55,681 nt of DNA. Source: DASUAO01 sp046484625. GTDB taxonomy: Bacteria > Actinomycetota > Acidimicrobiia > IMCC26256 > PALSA-555. Shown in pieces: positions 43,756 through 51,615 of the stretch. A model generated the notes under the pieces. That model saw only the letters and a list, made by a program, of their open reading frames with translations, did no database searches and was not told the DNA's origin. The stretch is taken from positions 1 through 55,681 of the forward strand of contig JAWOIO010000240.1 of NCBI GenBank assembly GCA_046484625.1. The letters run 5' to 3'. The first letter of the stretch is position 1, and every line of letters begins with the position of its first letter. The translations under genes were made by a program, and so were the position numbers.

Positions 43756-43791
43756 ATGCGGAGGAGCCGCTCTAGACGCGGAGGAGCCGCT
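43752..43791. repeat. 20-bp tandem duplication of the csoR tail
   Basis: Two copies of ctagaYgcggaggagccgct lie head to tail at 43752-43771 and 43772-43791, with one mismatch. The second copy is the real end of csoR (the RLLRV codons and TAG). The first is a spare copy of it, including a TAG, placed just past the DUF4328 stop. Confidence 0.88.
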
Positions 43792-44059
43792 CCACCGCCT
43801 GCACTGCTTCGTGCACCTTCGCGTCGCCGACGGCCGGGTCCTCGCCGGCGGCGTCGCGCACGCAGTGGCGCACGTGCTCGTCGAGCAGGCCCAGCCCCAC
43901 GCCCTGCAGCGCCTTGGTCACGGCCGCGATCTGGGTGAGGACGTCGATGCAGTACTCGTCGTCCTCGATCATCCGCTGGAGTCCCCGGACCTGGCCCTCG
44001 ATTCGCCGCAGGCGCGTGCCGTAGTGGTCCTTGGTGAGCGTGTAACCCCTGGTCGTCAT
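43772..44059 (-). CDS. csoR: CsoR-family copper-sensing repressor
   Basis: A 95-residue all-helical repressor that releases DNA when it binds Cu(I). The ligand set is exact for CsoR: C37, H62 and C66 (YCIDVLTQI and DEHVRHC), spaced as C-x24-H-x3-C. The N-terminal RLRRIEGQVRGLQRMI helix is typical and contains DNA-contact Arg residues. It is transcribed away from copA, with a CsoR-type operator between the two, so it most likely represses both copA and itself. Its stop lies in a 20-bp duplication. Confidence 0.93.
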   Translation of the reverse strand: MTTRGYTLTKDHYGTRLRRIEGQVRGLQRMIEDDEYCIDVLTQIAAVTKALQGVGLGLLDEHVRHCVRDAAGEDPAVGDAKVHEAVQAVERLLRV

Positions 44060-44097
44060 CAGCCCTCCGCAGGTGCCGTCGCTTCCCGTGGCCGCGG

Positions 44098-44126
44098 TTG
44101 CACTATACCCTGGGGGGGTATATGGT
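44098..44126 (+). promoter_or_regulatory. copA promoter
   Basis: TTGCAC at 44098-44103 and TATGGT at 44121-44126 are spaced by exactly 17 bases, close to the consensus. The spacer holds the CsoR operator, so repressor binding would block polymerase. A transcript would begin near 44133 and leave about 20 bases of leader with the ribosome site aggaagagaggag. Confidence 0.7.
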
Positions 44127-44130
44127 GCAA
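44102..44130 (-). promoter_or_regulatory. csoR promoter, overlapping the copA promoter
   Basis: Read on the minus strand, TTGCAC (44130-44125) and TATAGT (44107-44102) are spaced by exactly 17 bases. It overlaps the copA promoter almost fully; each -35 sits on the other's -10. The same CsoR operator lies between them. Confidence 0.68.
44104..44122. promoter_or_regulatory. CsoR operator
   Basis: tataccc and gggtata form a 7-bp inverted repeat around a tgggg centre, the form of known CsoR sites (ATACCC with a G/C-rich middle). It lies in the spacer of both divergent promoters, between csoR and copA. Confidence 0.82.
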
Positions 44131-44154
44131 ACCAGGAAGAGAGGAGCCGCCTTC

Positions 44155-46368
44155 ATGACCTCCACCGTGCAGACCGACGACCTCGAGCGCTGCGACCTCC
44201 CCATCGACGGCATGACCTGCGCCTCCTGCGCGGCGCGGATCGAGAAGGCGCTCGGGGCCCAGGCCGGCGTGCGCAATGCATCCGTGAACTACGCCGCGAA
44301 GCGTGCGACCGTCACCTACGACCCCCACGCGCTCCACCGCAGCGACCTCACCCGTACCGTGACCGACCTCGGGTACGGCGTACCGGAGACAGTCGAGCCC
44401 GACCCAGAAGGCGCGGAGCTCCGTGAGCTCACGCCGCGGCTGCTGGTGTCCATCGCGCTCTCGATCCCACTCCTCCTGCTCTCGATGCTGTCCGCGCTCC
44501 AGTTCGACGGCTGGCAGTGGGTGGCGCTCGTGCTCGCGACACCCGTCATCCTGTGGGGTGGGTGGCCCTTCCACCGCGCCACCCTCGTCAACCTGCGGCA
44601 CCGCGCCACGACCATGGACACGCTCGTCTCGATCGGGACGCTCGCGGCGTGGGCGTGGTCGGTCGTCGCCCTGGTCTTCCTCGGCGCGGCGGAGCACGGG
44701 GGCGGGATGTCGATGGGAGCGCTCTTCTCGGGCGACGGCGAGGTCCACGTCTACTTCGAGACCGGGGCGGCGATCGTCACCCTCCTCCTCCTGGGGCGCT
44801 TCTTCGAGGCCCGGGCCCGGGGCCGCTCGAGCCACGCGCTCCGGGCGCTCCTCGAGCTGGGCGCGAAGACCGCCCGGCTCGAGAACGGCGACGAGGTTCC
44901 GACGGCCAGTCTGGTGGCCGGCGACCGGTTTGTCGTCCGGCCGGGGGAGCGCATCGCTACCGACGGCACCGTCGTCGACGGCGCGTCCGCGGTCGACGTC
45001 TCGATGCTCACCGGGGAGCCCGTACCCGTCGACGTGGCTCCCGGCGACGAGGTCTTCGGTGCGACCGTCAACACGTCCGGTCGGCTGGTGGTCGAGGCGA
45101 CCAAGGTGGGGAGCGAGACCGCGCTCGCGCAGATCGCCCGCCTCGTGGAGGAGGCGCAGGGCTCGAAGGCGCCCGTGCAGCGGCTCGCCGACCGGATCTC
45201 CGGCGTGTTCGTGCCGGTGGTCCTGGTGATCGCGGCGGTCACCCTCGCGGTCTGGCTCGCGGCGACGGGCGAGGTCGACCGCGCGTTCACGGCTGCCGTC
45301 GCGGTCCTGATCATCGCGTGCCCGTGCGCCCTGGGCCTGGCGACCCCGACCGCGATCATGGTGGGCACCGGGCGCGGCGCCCAGCTCGGCATCGTGATCA
45401 AGGGTGGGGAGGTCCTCGAGGCGACCCGCCGGGTCGGCGCGGCGGTCCTCGACAAGACGGGCACCCTCACCGAGGGTCGGATGCGACTGGTGGACGTGGT
45501 CGCGACGCCGGGCGTCGACACCGACGTGCTGCTCGCCCGGGCCGGGTCCGTCGAAGACGCCTCGGAGCACCCGATCGCGCGGGCGCTGGCAACCGGCGCG
45601 CGTGATCGGGGGTCGAGCCTCGAGGTCCCGAGCGGCTTCGTCAACGAGCCGGGCGTCGGCGCGCGCGGCACGGTCGACGCGGTCGAGGTGCTCGTCGGAC
45701 GCCCGGAGTTCGTCGGCGACGTCCCCCCCGAGCTGGATGCCTCTCTCCGGGAGCACCGAGAGAGCGGCCACACCATCGTCTTCGCGGGGTGGGAGGGCCG
45801 CGCCCGCGGCGCGTTCGTCGTGTCGGACACGCTCAAGGCGGGCTCGGTCGAAGCTGTCGCGGCTCTGCACGAGCTCGGGATCGAGACCGTGCTGGTCACC
45901 GGCGACCGCCAGGACGCCGCCGACGCGATCGCGCGGGCCGTCGGCATCGACCGTGTCATCGCGGAGGCGCGACCCGGCGGGAAGGTGGACATCGTCCGCG
46001 AGCTCCAGCAGCAGGGGAAGAGCGTGGCCGTCGTCGGCGACGGCGTGAACGACGCGCCGGCGCTGGCGCAGTCCGACCTCGGCATCGCGATCGGGACCGG
46101 CACCGACGTCGCGATCGAGGCGAGCGACCTGACGCTCGTGTCGGGCGACCTCCGTGCCGCGGCCGACGCGATCGCACTCTCGCGCCGGACGCTCGCAACG
46201 ATCAAGGCGAACCTCTTCTGGGCGTTCGCCTACAACGTGGCCGCCATCCCGCTCGCCGCCGTGGGGCTGCTCAACCCGGTGATCGCCGCCGCGGCCATGG
46301 GGTTCTCCTCGGTGTTCGTGGTCACGAACTCGCTGCGTCTCCGCCGCTTCGCGGGGTACCGGGCCTGA
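44155..46368 (+). CDS. copA: Cu(I)-exporting P1B-type ATPase
   Basis: A 737-residue copper pump of the cytoplasmic membrane. The N-terminal metal-binding domain has GMTCASC (C22, C25). The membrane CPC motif is C389-P390-C391 in IIACPCALGLATP. The phosphorylation site is D433 (LDKTGTLTEG), the actuator has SMLTGEP, the P1B marker His is in EDASEHPIARA and the hinge is VAVVGDGVNDAPAL. ATG 44155 follows aggaagagaggag and is preferred over an open frame that would run through the promoter. Its 3' end overlaps the convergent DUF2505 gene by 47 bases. No separate copper chaperone gene is adjacent. Confidence 0.95.
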   Translation: MTSTVQTDDLERCDLPIDGMTCASCAARIEKALGAQAGVRNASVNYAAKRATVTYDPHALHRSDLTRTVTDLGYGVPETVEPDPEGAELRELTPRLLVSIALSIPLLLLSMLSALQFDGWQWVALVLATPVILWGGWPFHRATLVNLRHRATTMDTLVSIGTLAAWAWSVVALVFLGAAEHGGGMSMGALFSGDGEVHVYFETGAAIVTLLLLGRFFEARARGRSSHALRALLELGAKTARLENGDEVPTASLVAGDRFVVRPGERIATDGTVVDGASAVDVSMLTGEPVPVDVAPGDEVFGATVNTSGRLVVEATKVGSETALAQIARLVEEAQGSKAPVQRLADRISGVFVPVVLVIAAVTLAVWLAATGEVDRAFTAAVAVLIIACPCALGLATPTAIMVGTGRGAQLGIVIKGGEVLEATRRVGAAVLDKTGTLTEGRMRLVDVVATPGVDTDVLLARAGSVEDASEHPIARALATGARDRGSSLEVPSGFVNEPGVGARGTVDAVEVLVGRPEFVGDVPPELDASLREHRESGHTIVFAGWEGRARGAFVVSDTLKAGSVEAVAALHELGIETVLVTGDRQDAADAIARAVGIDRVIAEARPGGKVDIVRELQQQGKSVAVVGDGVNDAPALAQSDLGIAIGTGTDVAIEASDLTLVSGDLRAAADAIALSRRTLATIKANLFWAFAYNVAAIPLAAVGLLNPVIAAAAMGFSSVFVVTNSLRLRRFAGYRA

Positions 46369-46846
46369 GCCAGGCGTCGAGCAGCACGGCCTCCGCCGCT
46401 GCGTGCTCGCGCAACCCCGACACGATCGCACCCTCGACCTTGCCTCCGACGAGCAGCATCCGCACCTTCACCGACCCTCGGAGGGTCCGATGGGTACCGG
46501 TGCCCGACGCCGCGAGCTCCGACGAGTAGCCGCAGGACAGCCGGTCGGCGTAGTGGTCGGGCTCGATGCGGTGCTCGGCCCGCAGCCCGACGAGATCGAA
46601 GGACGCGACGTCGACCCAGGTCAGCCGGGCCGGGTCCACCACCGCGGTGACGGCCGGCGCGAGCGACCCCGTGAACCGCAGCCGCACCCGAAGTCGGGCG
46701 GTGGTGGCATCACGCTGACGCTCGAGGAGCTCCGCGTCACCGAGCTTCGGGAGCTGGGCACTTGCCGCGACGAACTCGGGGTCGAGCAACGCGTCCTGCA
46801 CGCGCGCGGGCGGACCGACGAGGCGCTGCTCGATCACGAAGTCCAT
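46322..46846 (-). CDS. DUF2505 family protein
   Basis: A 174-residue soluble protein of a START/polyketide-cyclase-like family of unknown function. The pattern MDFVIEQRLVGPPARVQDALLDPEFVAAS at the start, VRLRFTGSLAPAVTAVVDPARLTWV in the middle, EPDHYADRLSC and VGGKVEGAIVSGLREHAAAEA near the end matches it. It overlaps the convergent copA end by 47 bases, so the last 15 codons share DNA with copA. It is divergent from metF. Confidence 0.8.
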   Translation of the reverse strand: MDFVIEQRLVGPPARVQDALLDPEFVAASAQLPKLGDAELLERQRDATTARLRVRLRFTGSLAPAVTAVVDPARLTWVDVASFDLVGLRAEHRIEPDHYADRLSCGYSSELAASGTGTHRTLRGSVKVRMLLVGGKVEGAIVSGLREHAAAEAVLLDAWLRPGTPRSGGDAASS

Positions 46847-46919
46847 TGCCGGAGGCTAGAGCCCACCACGTACGCTGGTCGTCCGAACCGAGCGCGAGGG
46901 ACCCGACGAGGCGGTACCG

Positions 46920-47795
46920 GTGGCGAAGATCAGCACCATCCTGGACCGCGGACCTGCGGTGTCGTTCGAGTTCTTCCCGCCGCGGACCGAGGAAGCCGAG
47001 AAGGTGCTGGCGCAGACGCTCCACGACCTGGAGCCGCTCGCCCCGTCGTTCGTGTCGGTGACCTATGGCGCCGGGGGCACCACGCGCGAGCGCACGCACG
47101 ACCTCGTGGTCCAGATCAACCGCGAGACCTCGATGACCGCCATGGCGCACCTCACCTGTGCCGCGCACACGCGCCCGGAGCTCGAGGGGATCGTCGACCG
47201 GTACCGCGACGCCGGCGTCGAGAACATCCTCGCCCTCGGAGGCGATCCGCCGGCCGAGCTCGGGCTCCCCGAGGGTGAGCTCCGTCATGCGATCGACCTG
47301 GTCCGGCTGGCACGGGAACGGGAGTTCACCTCGATCGGGGTCGCCGTGCACCCCGAACCGCATCCGGCGTCGCCGTCGGTCGCCTCCGACCGCGCCCACA
47401 GCGCCGAGAAGCTCGCCGAGGCCGACTTCGCGATCACCCAGTTCTTCTTCGATGCCCATCACTATTTCGACCTCGTCGAGGCCCTGCGCGCCCGCGGCGT
47501 CGACCGGCCCGTGATCCCGGGGATCATGCCGGTGCTGAGCATCGCCGGGACGAAGCGGATGGCCGAGATGCAGGGCTCGGAGTTCCCCGAGTGGTTCATG
47601 GCGAAGCTGCGGGCGGTCGAGGACGACCCGGCCGAGGTCCGCCGGATCGGGATCGCTGAGTCCACGAAGCTGTGCCGCGTGCTGCTCGACGGCGGGGCGC
47701 CCGGGCTCCACTTCTTCACGCTCAACCGGTCGACGGCCACCCGCGAGATCTACGAGAACCTGGGCCTCGACCGGACGCGCGCGCCGAAGGCGTGA
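46920..47795 (+). CDS. metF: 5,10-methylenetetrahydrofolate reductase
   Basis: A 291-residue TIM-barrel flavoprotein that reduces methylene-THF to methyl-THF for methionine synthesis. Motifs include VSFEFFPPRTEEAEKVL with the catalytic Glu, FVSVTYGAGGTTRERT, LALGGDPP, EKLAEADFAITQFFFDA and PVIPGIMPVLS. Length is normal. GTG 46920 begins the fold directly. It is 73 bases from the divergent DUF2505 gene. metX and metY lie 5 kb further on, so methionine genes are loosely grouped. Confidence 0.95.
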   Translation: MAKISTILDRGPAVSFEFFPPRTEEAEKVLAQTLHDLEPLAPSFVSVTYGAGGTTRERTHDLVVQINRETSMTAMAHLTCAAHTRPELEGIVDRYRDAGVENILALGGDPPAELGLPEGELRHAIDLVRLAREREFTSIGVAVHPEPHPASPSVASDRAHSAEKLAEADFAITQFFFDAHHYFDLVEALRARGVDRPVIPGIMPVLSIAGTKRMAEMQGSEFPEWFMAKLRAVEDDPAEVRRIGIAESTKLCRVLLDGGAPGLHFFTLNRSTATREIYENLGLDRTRAPKA

Positions 47796-47818
47796 TCGCT
47801 CCGCCTCGTTCGGGCCGC

Positions 47819-48448
47819 CTACTTCAGGCCCTTCCGGAGCCGCTCGATGGAGGTGATCGCGAGGTCCGCGGTCTCGGGCAACGACGCACCGAGGTTCAAC
47901 GTCGTGATGCCCGTGACACCGCGCCCGACCCGGAAGGCCACGGCCTGGAGTGCGAGCACCTCGCCGTCGGGCGAGGTGACGTCGACCTGGTAGCCGACGC
48001 CGTCGTCGGCGGGACCGCCGGTGACGTCGAGCAGCCCGGTGTCGACGACCGATCCGGGCTGGTCGGCGACCGCCTCCTCGAGGCCGGCCTGGAGGCACGC
48101 CCCTGCGGAGTCGTCCTGGAAGACGGCGAGGTAGGCCTTGGCCTGCTTGACGCTCGGGAACACGTAGACCGAGTTGCTGAGGAAGGACTCCGCGGTCGAG
48201 AACTCGGGCGACTGGAACTCGTACTTCTTCGAGCGCTTGTCGATCGCGTCGATGTCCGCGCACTCCGGCAGGCCGCTGGGATCGTCGTCGCCCTTCGCGG
48301 CCGTCCAGTCCCCCTCGAGGTCGGCGAGCTTGATCGACGCCGCCTTGGCGATCTGCTTGTCGGTCTTCGCGAGGGCCGGTCCGGCGACGGCGCCGACCGC
48401 GAGCAGTGCCGTGACGAGCACGACGGTCGAGCGGCGGATGATGGACAC
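47819..48448 (-). CDS. Secreted protein of unknown function
   Basis: A 209-residue protein with a standard signal peptide (SIIRRSTVVLVTALLAVGAVAGPALA, cut after ALA). The mature part has no family I recognise. It has an even mix of sheet and helix, two Cys residues likely to form a disulfide (PECADI and GACLQAG), and repeats of acidic turns (GDWTAAKGDDDPSG). GTG 48448 follows gggaggc and is preferred; an open frame that continues upstream passes through a tRNA gene. It is convergent with metF. Confidence 0.7.
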   Translation of the reverse strand: MSIIRRSTVVLVTALLAVGAVAGPALAKTDKQIAKAASIKLADLEGDWTAAKGDDDPSGLPECADIDAIDKRSKKYEFQSPEFSTAESFLSNSVYVFPSVKQAKAYLAVFQDDSAGACLQAGLEEAVADQPGSVVDTGLLDVTGGPADDGVGYQVDVTSPDGEVLALQAVAFRVGRGVTGITTLNLGASLPETADLAITSIERLRKGLK

Positions 48449-48486
48449 GGTGCCTCCCGGGGCGGTGGTGGGCGTGGGGGGTCGAG

Positions 48487-48574
48487 TGGCGGAGGGAGTG
48501 GGATTTGAACCCACGGTGCCCGGAGGCACAATGGTTTTCGAGACCATCCGATTCGGCCGCTCTCGCATCCCTCC
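48487..48574 (-). tRNA. tRNA-Ser (CGA)
   Basis: An 88-base tRNA including an encoded CCA. The acceptor stem pairs ggaggga (48568-48574 side) with tccctcc. The anticodon loop is CTCGAAA within ATGGT/ACCAT, giving anticodon CGA, which reads UCG Ser codons. The long variable arm expected of tRNA-Ser and the T arm GTGGG-TTCAAAT-CCCAC are present. It lies between the secreted-protein gene and tadA, with both neighbours on the same strand. Confidence 0.95.
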
Positions 48575-48622
48575 GGGGACGATCCTAGGTGAGCCGGCGT
48601 CCACGGCCTCCAGCGGTGGGCC

Positions 48623-49123
48623 TCAGCGTGTCCGCCGGCCGCGGAAGAATCCCGCCAGCTGCTCGGCGCACTCCTGCGCGCGGACGCCGTGGTGGACCGG
48701 GAACTCGTGGTTGAGCCGGGGGTCGACCGCGAGGTTGTAGAGGCTCCCGAGCGCACCCGCCTTCGGGTCGGCGGCGCCGAACGCGACGAGCCCGATGCGC
48801 GCCGACACGGCGGCTCCGGCACACATCGGACAGGGTTCGAGCGTGACCACCAGCGCACAGTCGTCGAGTCGCCACGACCCGACCGACTCGGCGGCGCGTC
48901 GCAGCGCGAGCACCTCGGCGTGCGCGGTCGGGTCCGCCGCGTGCTCCCGCTCGTTGTGGGCGCGGGCGACGACCGAGCCGTCGGAGAGCCGCGCGACGAC
49001 GGCCCCGACCGGGACATCGCCGCCGGCTGCGGCGAGCGCGGCCTCTTCGAGCGCGATGCCCATCAGCGCGGGCAGGGCCGCGACGAGGGCGGGGTGCGCC
49101 GGGTCGGGCGGCGAGGCGGACAT
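48623..49123 (-). CDS. tadA: tRNA-specific adenosine deaminase
   Basis: A 166-residue zinc deaminase that converts A34 to inosine in the tRNA-Arg (ACG) anticodon. The zinc/catalytic motifs are DPTAHAEVLALRRA (His and the proton-shuttling Glu) and TLEPCPMCAGA (two Cys). DVPVGAVVA near residue 40 is typical. ATG 49123 is used; an internal ATG (MGIALEEA) is a possible later start. The open frame upstream runs through a tRNA gene and is not used. It is flanked on both sides by tRNA-Ser genes. Confidence 0.93.
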   Translation of the reverse strand: MSASPPDPAHPALVAALPALMGIALEEAALAAAGGDVPVGAVVARLSDGSVVARAHNEREHAADPTAHAEVLALRRAAESVGSWRLDDCALVVTLEPCPMCAGAAVSARIGLVAFGAADPKAGALGSLYNLAVDPRLNHEFPVHHGVRAQECAEQLAGFFRGRRTR

Positions 49124-49140
49124 GGGGACTCCCGTGCGGG

Positions 49141-49228
49141 TGGCGGAGGGAGTGGGATTCGAACCCACGGTGAGTTGCCCCACACACGCTTTCCAAGCGT
49201 GCCGATTCGGCCGCTCTCGCATCCCTCC
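49141..49228 (-). tRNA. tRNA-Ser (GGA)
   Basis: An 88-base tRNA with encoded CCA. The acceptor ggaggga/tccctcc is the same as in the other tRNA-Ser at 48487. The anticodon loop is TTGGAAA in CACGC/GCGTG, giving anticodon GGA for UCC and UCU codons. It has a long variable arm and the T arm GTGGG-TTCGAAT-CCCAC. Confidence 0.95.
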
Positions 49229-49291
49229 GGAGACCGGCGATCGTACCGGGGGCGTGGCACGGGACCCGAGCGGAGCAGCCGGTACGATCCC

Positions 49292-49574
49292 GGGTGCGGA
49301 CCGTGCTAGGTGGGGAGCTCGTGGTGCCCTGCACCCTCAATCCACGTACGAGGGGCTGAACTCCCACCCGAGGCTCGGATCGCCGCCCACTCGGCCCCGT
49401 CCCGGTGCTGACGGTCGGGTCCTGCGCAACGAAGCCCCGCGAACCGAGTCAGGTCCGGAAGGAAGCAGCTCTCAGCGGACCGCTCCGTGTGCCGCAGGTC
49501 CACCTGACCCGAGCCGGGACAGGTCTCCGACGGGTGGCGTCTCCAGGTCGACGGTGGGTGCACGGTCCGCACCC
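49292..49574 (+). ncRNA. ffs: Signal recognition particle RNA, large (Alu-domain) type
   Basis: The RNA scaffold of SRP, which with Ffh targets nascent membrane and secreted proteins. The conserved S-domain core gtcaggtccggaaggaagca (49448-49467) is unmistakable, flanked by the helix pair gggtcctgcgcaac and gtgccgcaggtc. Upstream, gtgctaggtgggga (49303-49316) and ggtgccctgcacc match the 5' Alu domain of Bacillus-type scRNA. The ends pair perfectly over 15 bases (49292-49306 with 49560-49574). So this is a large, about 283-base SRP RNA, not a 4.5S type. A TACGAT at 49282-49287 could be its -10, without a clear -35. It directly precedes dnaX, a common order. Confidence 0.93.
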
Positions 49575-49629
49575 CGACGTCTGCGGGCCTGCCGGCCCGC
49601 TGTCGGCTGAACGGTTGGTACGGTCGGGC

Positions 49630-51576
49630 GTGGCCTTCCAGTCGCTCTACCGCAAGTACCGGCCGCAGCGCTTCGACGAGGTCGTCGGTCAGGAGCACGT
49701 CGTCGACTCGCTGCGCGCGGCGGTGCGCGACGACCGCGTCGGGCACGCCTACCTGTTCTCGGGGCCACGCGGCACCGGCAAGACCACCACCGCGCGCATC
49801 CTCGCGAAGGCGCTCAACTGCCTGAACCTCGGCAGCGACGGGGAGCCGTGTGGCTCGTGCGAGAACTGCGTCGCCGTTGCATCCGGGACCTTCTTCGATC
49901 TCTTCGAGCTCGACGCCGCGTCGAACCGCGGAATCGACGACGTGAAGGAGCTCGTGAAGAGCACCGCGATCGGGATCGCCCCCGGCTCGCGCCGCAAGGT
50001 CTTCGTGCTCGACGAGGTCCACGCGCTGACCGCCGACGCGGCCACTGCGCTCCTGAAGAGCCTCGAGGAGCCGCCCGAGCACGTCGTGTACATCCTCGCG
50101 ACGACGAACCCAGAGAAGGTCCTCCCGACGATCCGTTCGCGGACCCAGCACTACGCGTTCGGTCTGCTCACCTCGGACGAGCTCGTCGAGCGTCTCGCCG
50201 ACCTCTGCCGACGCGAGGGCGTGGACGCCGACCCGGAGGCGCTGACCGCGATCGCGGCTGCAGGTGCGGGTTCGGCGCGCGACTCGGAGTCGCTGCTCGA
50301 CCAGGCGCTGGCGACCGGCACCGGTCGCCTCGACGGCGACGTCGTGACGGCGCTGTTCGGTGGGACGCCGTTCGCGACCCGGACCCGCATCCTCGACGCG
50401 ATCGCGGCGGAGGACACGGCCGAGGCGCTCGTCGCCCTCGCCGAGCTCCTGGAGGTCGGCCACGAGCCGCGGCGCGTGGCCGAGGACCTGCTCGGGGCCG
50501 CACGCGATGCCTTCGTCCTGACCGCCGGAGGTGGCAAGGTCGCGGTGGCCGCTCCCGTCGACGATCGCGAGCGACTCGCCGCGCTCGGCGACGTGCTCGG
50601 AAACGCGGCGCTCGTCCGGGTGATCGAGACGCTCGGCCAGGCCGTCACCGACATGCGGGGTGTCGATGCCGCCGACCCGAGGCTCGTCCTCGAGGTCGCA
50701 CTGGTCCGGTTGTCACGACGCGACGCCGGGCCGCCGTTGCAGACCGTGATCGAGCGGATCGAGCGCCTGGAGCGATCGGCGCCCGCGGCCGGCGGGCCGC
50801 CACCGCCGGCGCCGCGTCGCGTGCCCGACGCGCCCGAGCCCCAAGCTCCGTCGTCCGGTCGTGGGACTCGGCCGACGCTCGGGGCGCTCCGTGGGACGGC
50901 GCAGGCGGATCCTGCGCCCCAGCGGGACGAGCCCGCACCGCCGGCCCCGGCCCCGGCCCCGGCTCCCGAGGGAGCCGACACGGGAGGTGAGGCACCGACC
51001 ACCGGGCGCGATGCGGACGCGCCGATCGACCTCGACGACGTCATCGTCGCGTGGGCGGATGCCGTCAGTGGCTTCGCACCGGCCACCCGAAGTGCCGTGC
51101 AGCAGGCCCAGCCGCGCCGGGTCGAGGGCCAGGTCCTCGTGTTCGGCGTGCCCCCGGAGCTGCTCGGAGCGGCGCGTGAGCGGTTCAAACGCGAGGCCGA
51201 AACCGTCCGCGAGGCGCTCGCGAGCAGGCTCGGCCGTCGCTTCAAGTTCTCGCTGGAGGCCGCCACCGAGTTCGACCTCGACCGGCGCGCGCCCGAGCAG
51301 GAGCCGCCGGGCGAGCCTCCCGCGTCCGCACCCGATGCCGGTGGGCTCGAGGCAGGTGGGCCTGATGCCGGGCCGCCTGAAGCCGGCGGGCTCGAGGCGG
51401 GTGGGCCTGACGCCGGGCCGCCCGATGCCGGTCTGTCGGCAGCTGCGCCGCACGACGAGGTGCTGGACACGGGCGAGCTGCGTGATGCCACCGCGGCGGA
51501 TGCCGAGGCGCCGGTGGAGCGGCTTCGCGACGCCCTCGGCGCTACCGTCGTCGAAGAGGTTCCACGAGAGTCCTGA
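49630..51576 (+). CDS. dnaX: DNA polymerase III subunits gamma and tau
   Basis: A 648-residue clamp-loader ATPase. The N-terminus is FQSLYRKYRPQRFDEVVGQEHVV. Walker A is GPRGTGKT (45-52), the zinc module is C64, C74, C77, C80, Walker B is VFVLDEVHAL and the sensor-1 region is YILATTNPEKVLPTIRSR. The middle is Pro/Ala-rich, and a tau-like C-terminal domain lies at about 475-555 (ERFKREAETVREALASRLGRRFKFSLE). A 15-residue repeat follows near the end. GTG 49630 is chosen because the family start begins there; the open frame upstream lies in the SRP RNA gene. It is followed by ybaB and recR, the usual order. Confidence 0.96.
   Translation: MAFQSLYRKYRPQRFDEVVGQEHVVDSLRAAVRDDRVGHAYLFSGPRGTGKTTTARILAKALNCLNLGSDGEPCGSCENCVAVASGTFFDLFELDAASNRGIDDVKELVKSTAIGIAPGSRRKVFVLDEVHALTADAATALLKSLEEPPEHVVYILATTNPEKVLPTIRSRTQHYAFGLLTSDELVERLADLCRREGVDADPEALTAIAAAGAGSARDSESLLDQALATGTGRLDGDVVTALFGGTPFATRTRILDAIAAEDTAEALVALAELLEVGHEPRRVAEDLLGAARDAFVLTAGGGKVAVAAPVDDRERLAALGDVLGNAALVRVIETLGQAVTDMRGVDAADPRLVLEVALVRLSRRDAGPPLQTVIERIERLERSAPAAGGPPPPAPRRVPDAPEPQAPSSGRGTRPTLGALRGTAQADPAPQRDEPAPPAPAPAPAPEGADTGGEAPTTGRDADAPIDLDDVIVAWADAVSGFAPATRSAVQQAQPRRVEGQVLVFGVPPELLGAARERFKREAETVREALASRLGRRFKFSLEAATEFDLDRRAPEQEPPGEPPASAPDAGGLEAGGPDAGPPEAGGLEAGGPDAGPPDAGLSAAAPHDEVLDTGELRDATAADAEAPVERLRDALGATVVEEVPRES
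51337..51426 (+). repeat. 45-bp tandem repeat in the dnaX tail
   Basis: Two copies of a 45-base unit encode AGGLEAGGPDAGPPE and AGGLEAGGPDAGPPD in frame, in the acidic linker after the tau-like domain. They differ by a few silent or conservative bases. This looks like an in-frame slippage expansion. Confidence 0.85.
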
Positions 51577-51615
51577 TCGGCCGAGCCGACCCCCCGAGAG
51601 GAGCACGGAGCGCGG

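Noticed and set aside
44059..46431. A 790-codon open frame on the minus strand
   Set aside because: It is antisense to copA, whose motifs are complete. The translation is a shadow of copA codon bias.
48449..48604. Upstream extension of the secreted-protein frame
   Set aside because: It reads through the tRNA-Ser gene and would bury the signal peptide. The GTG with gggaggc at 48448 is far better.
49405..49629. Upstream extension of dnaX
   Set aside because: The frame is open, but this part lies in the SRP RNA gene and adds no family sequence. DnaX proteins begin at the FQSLYRKYRP segment.
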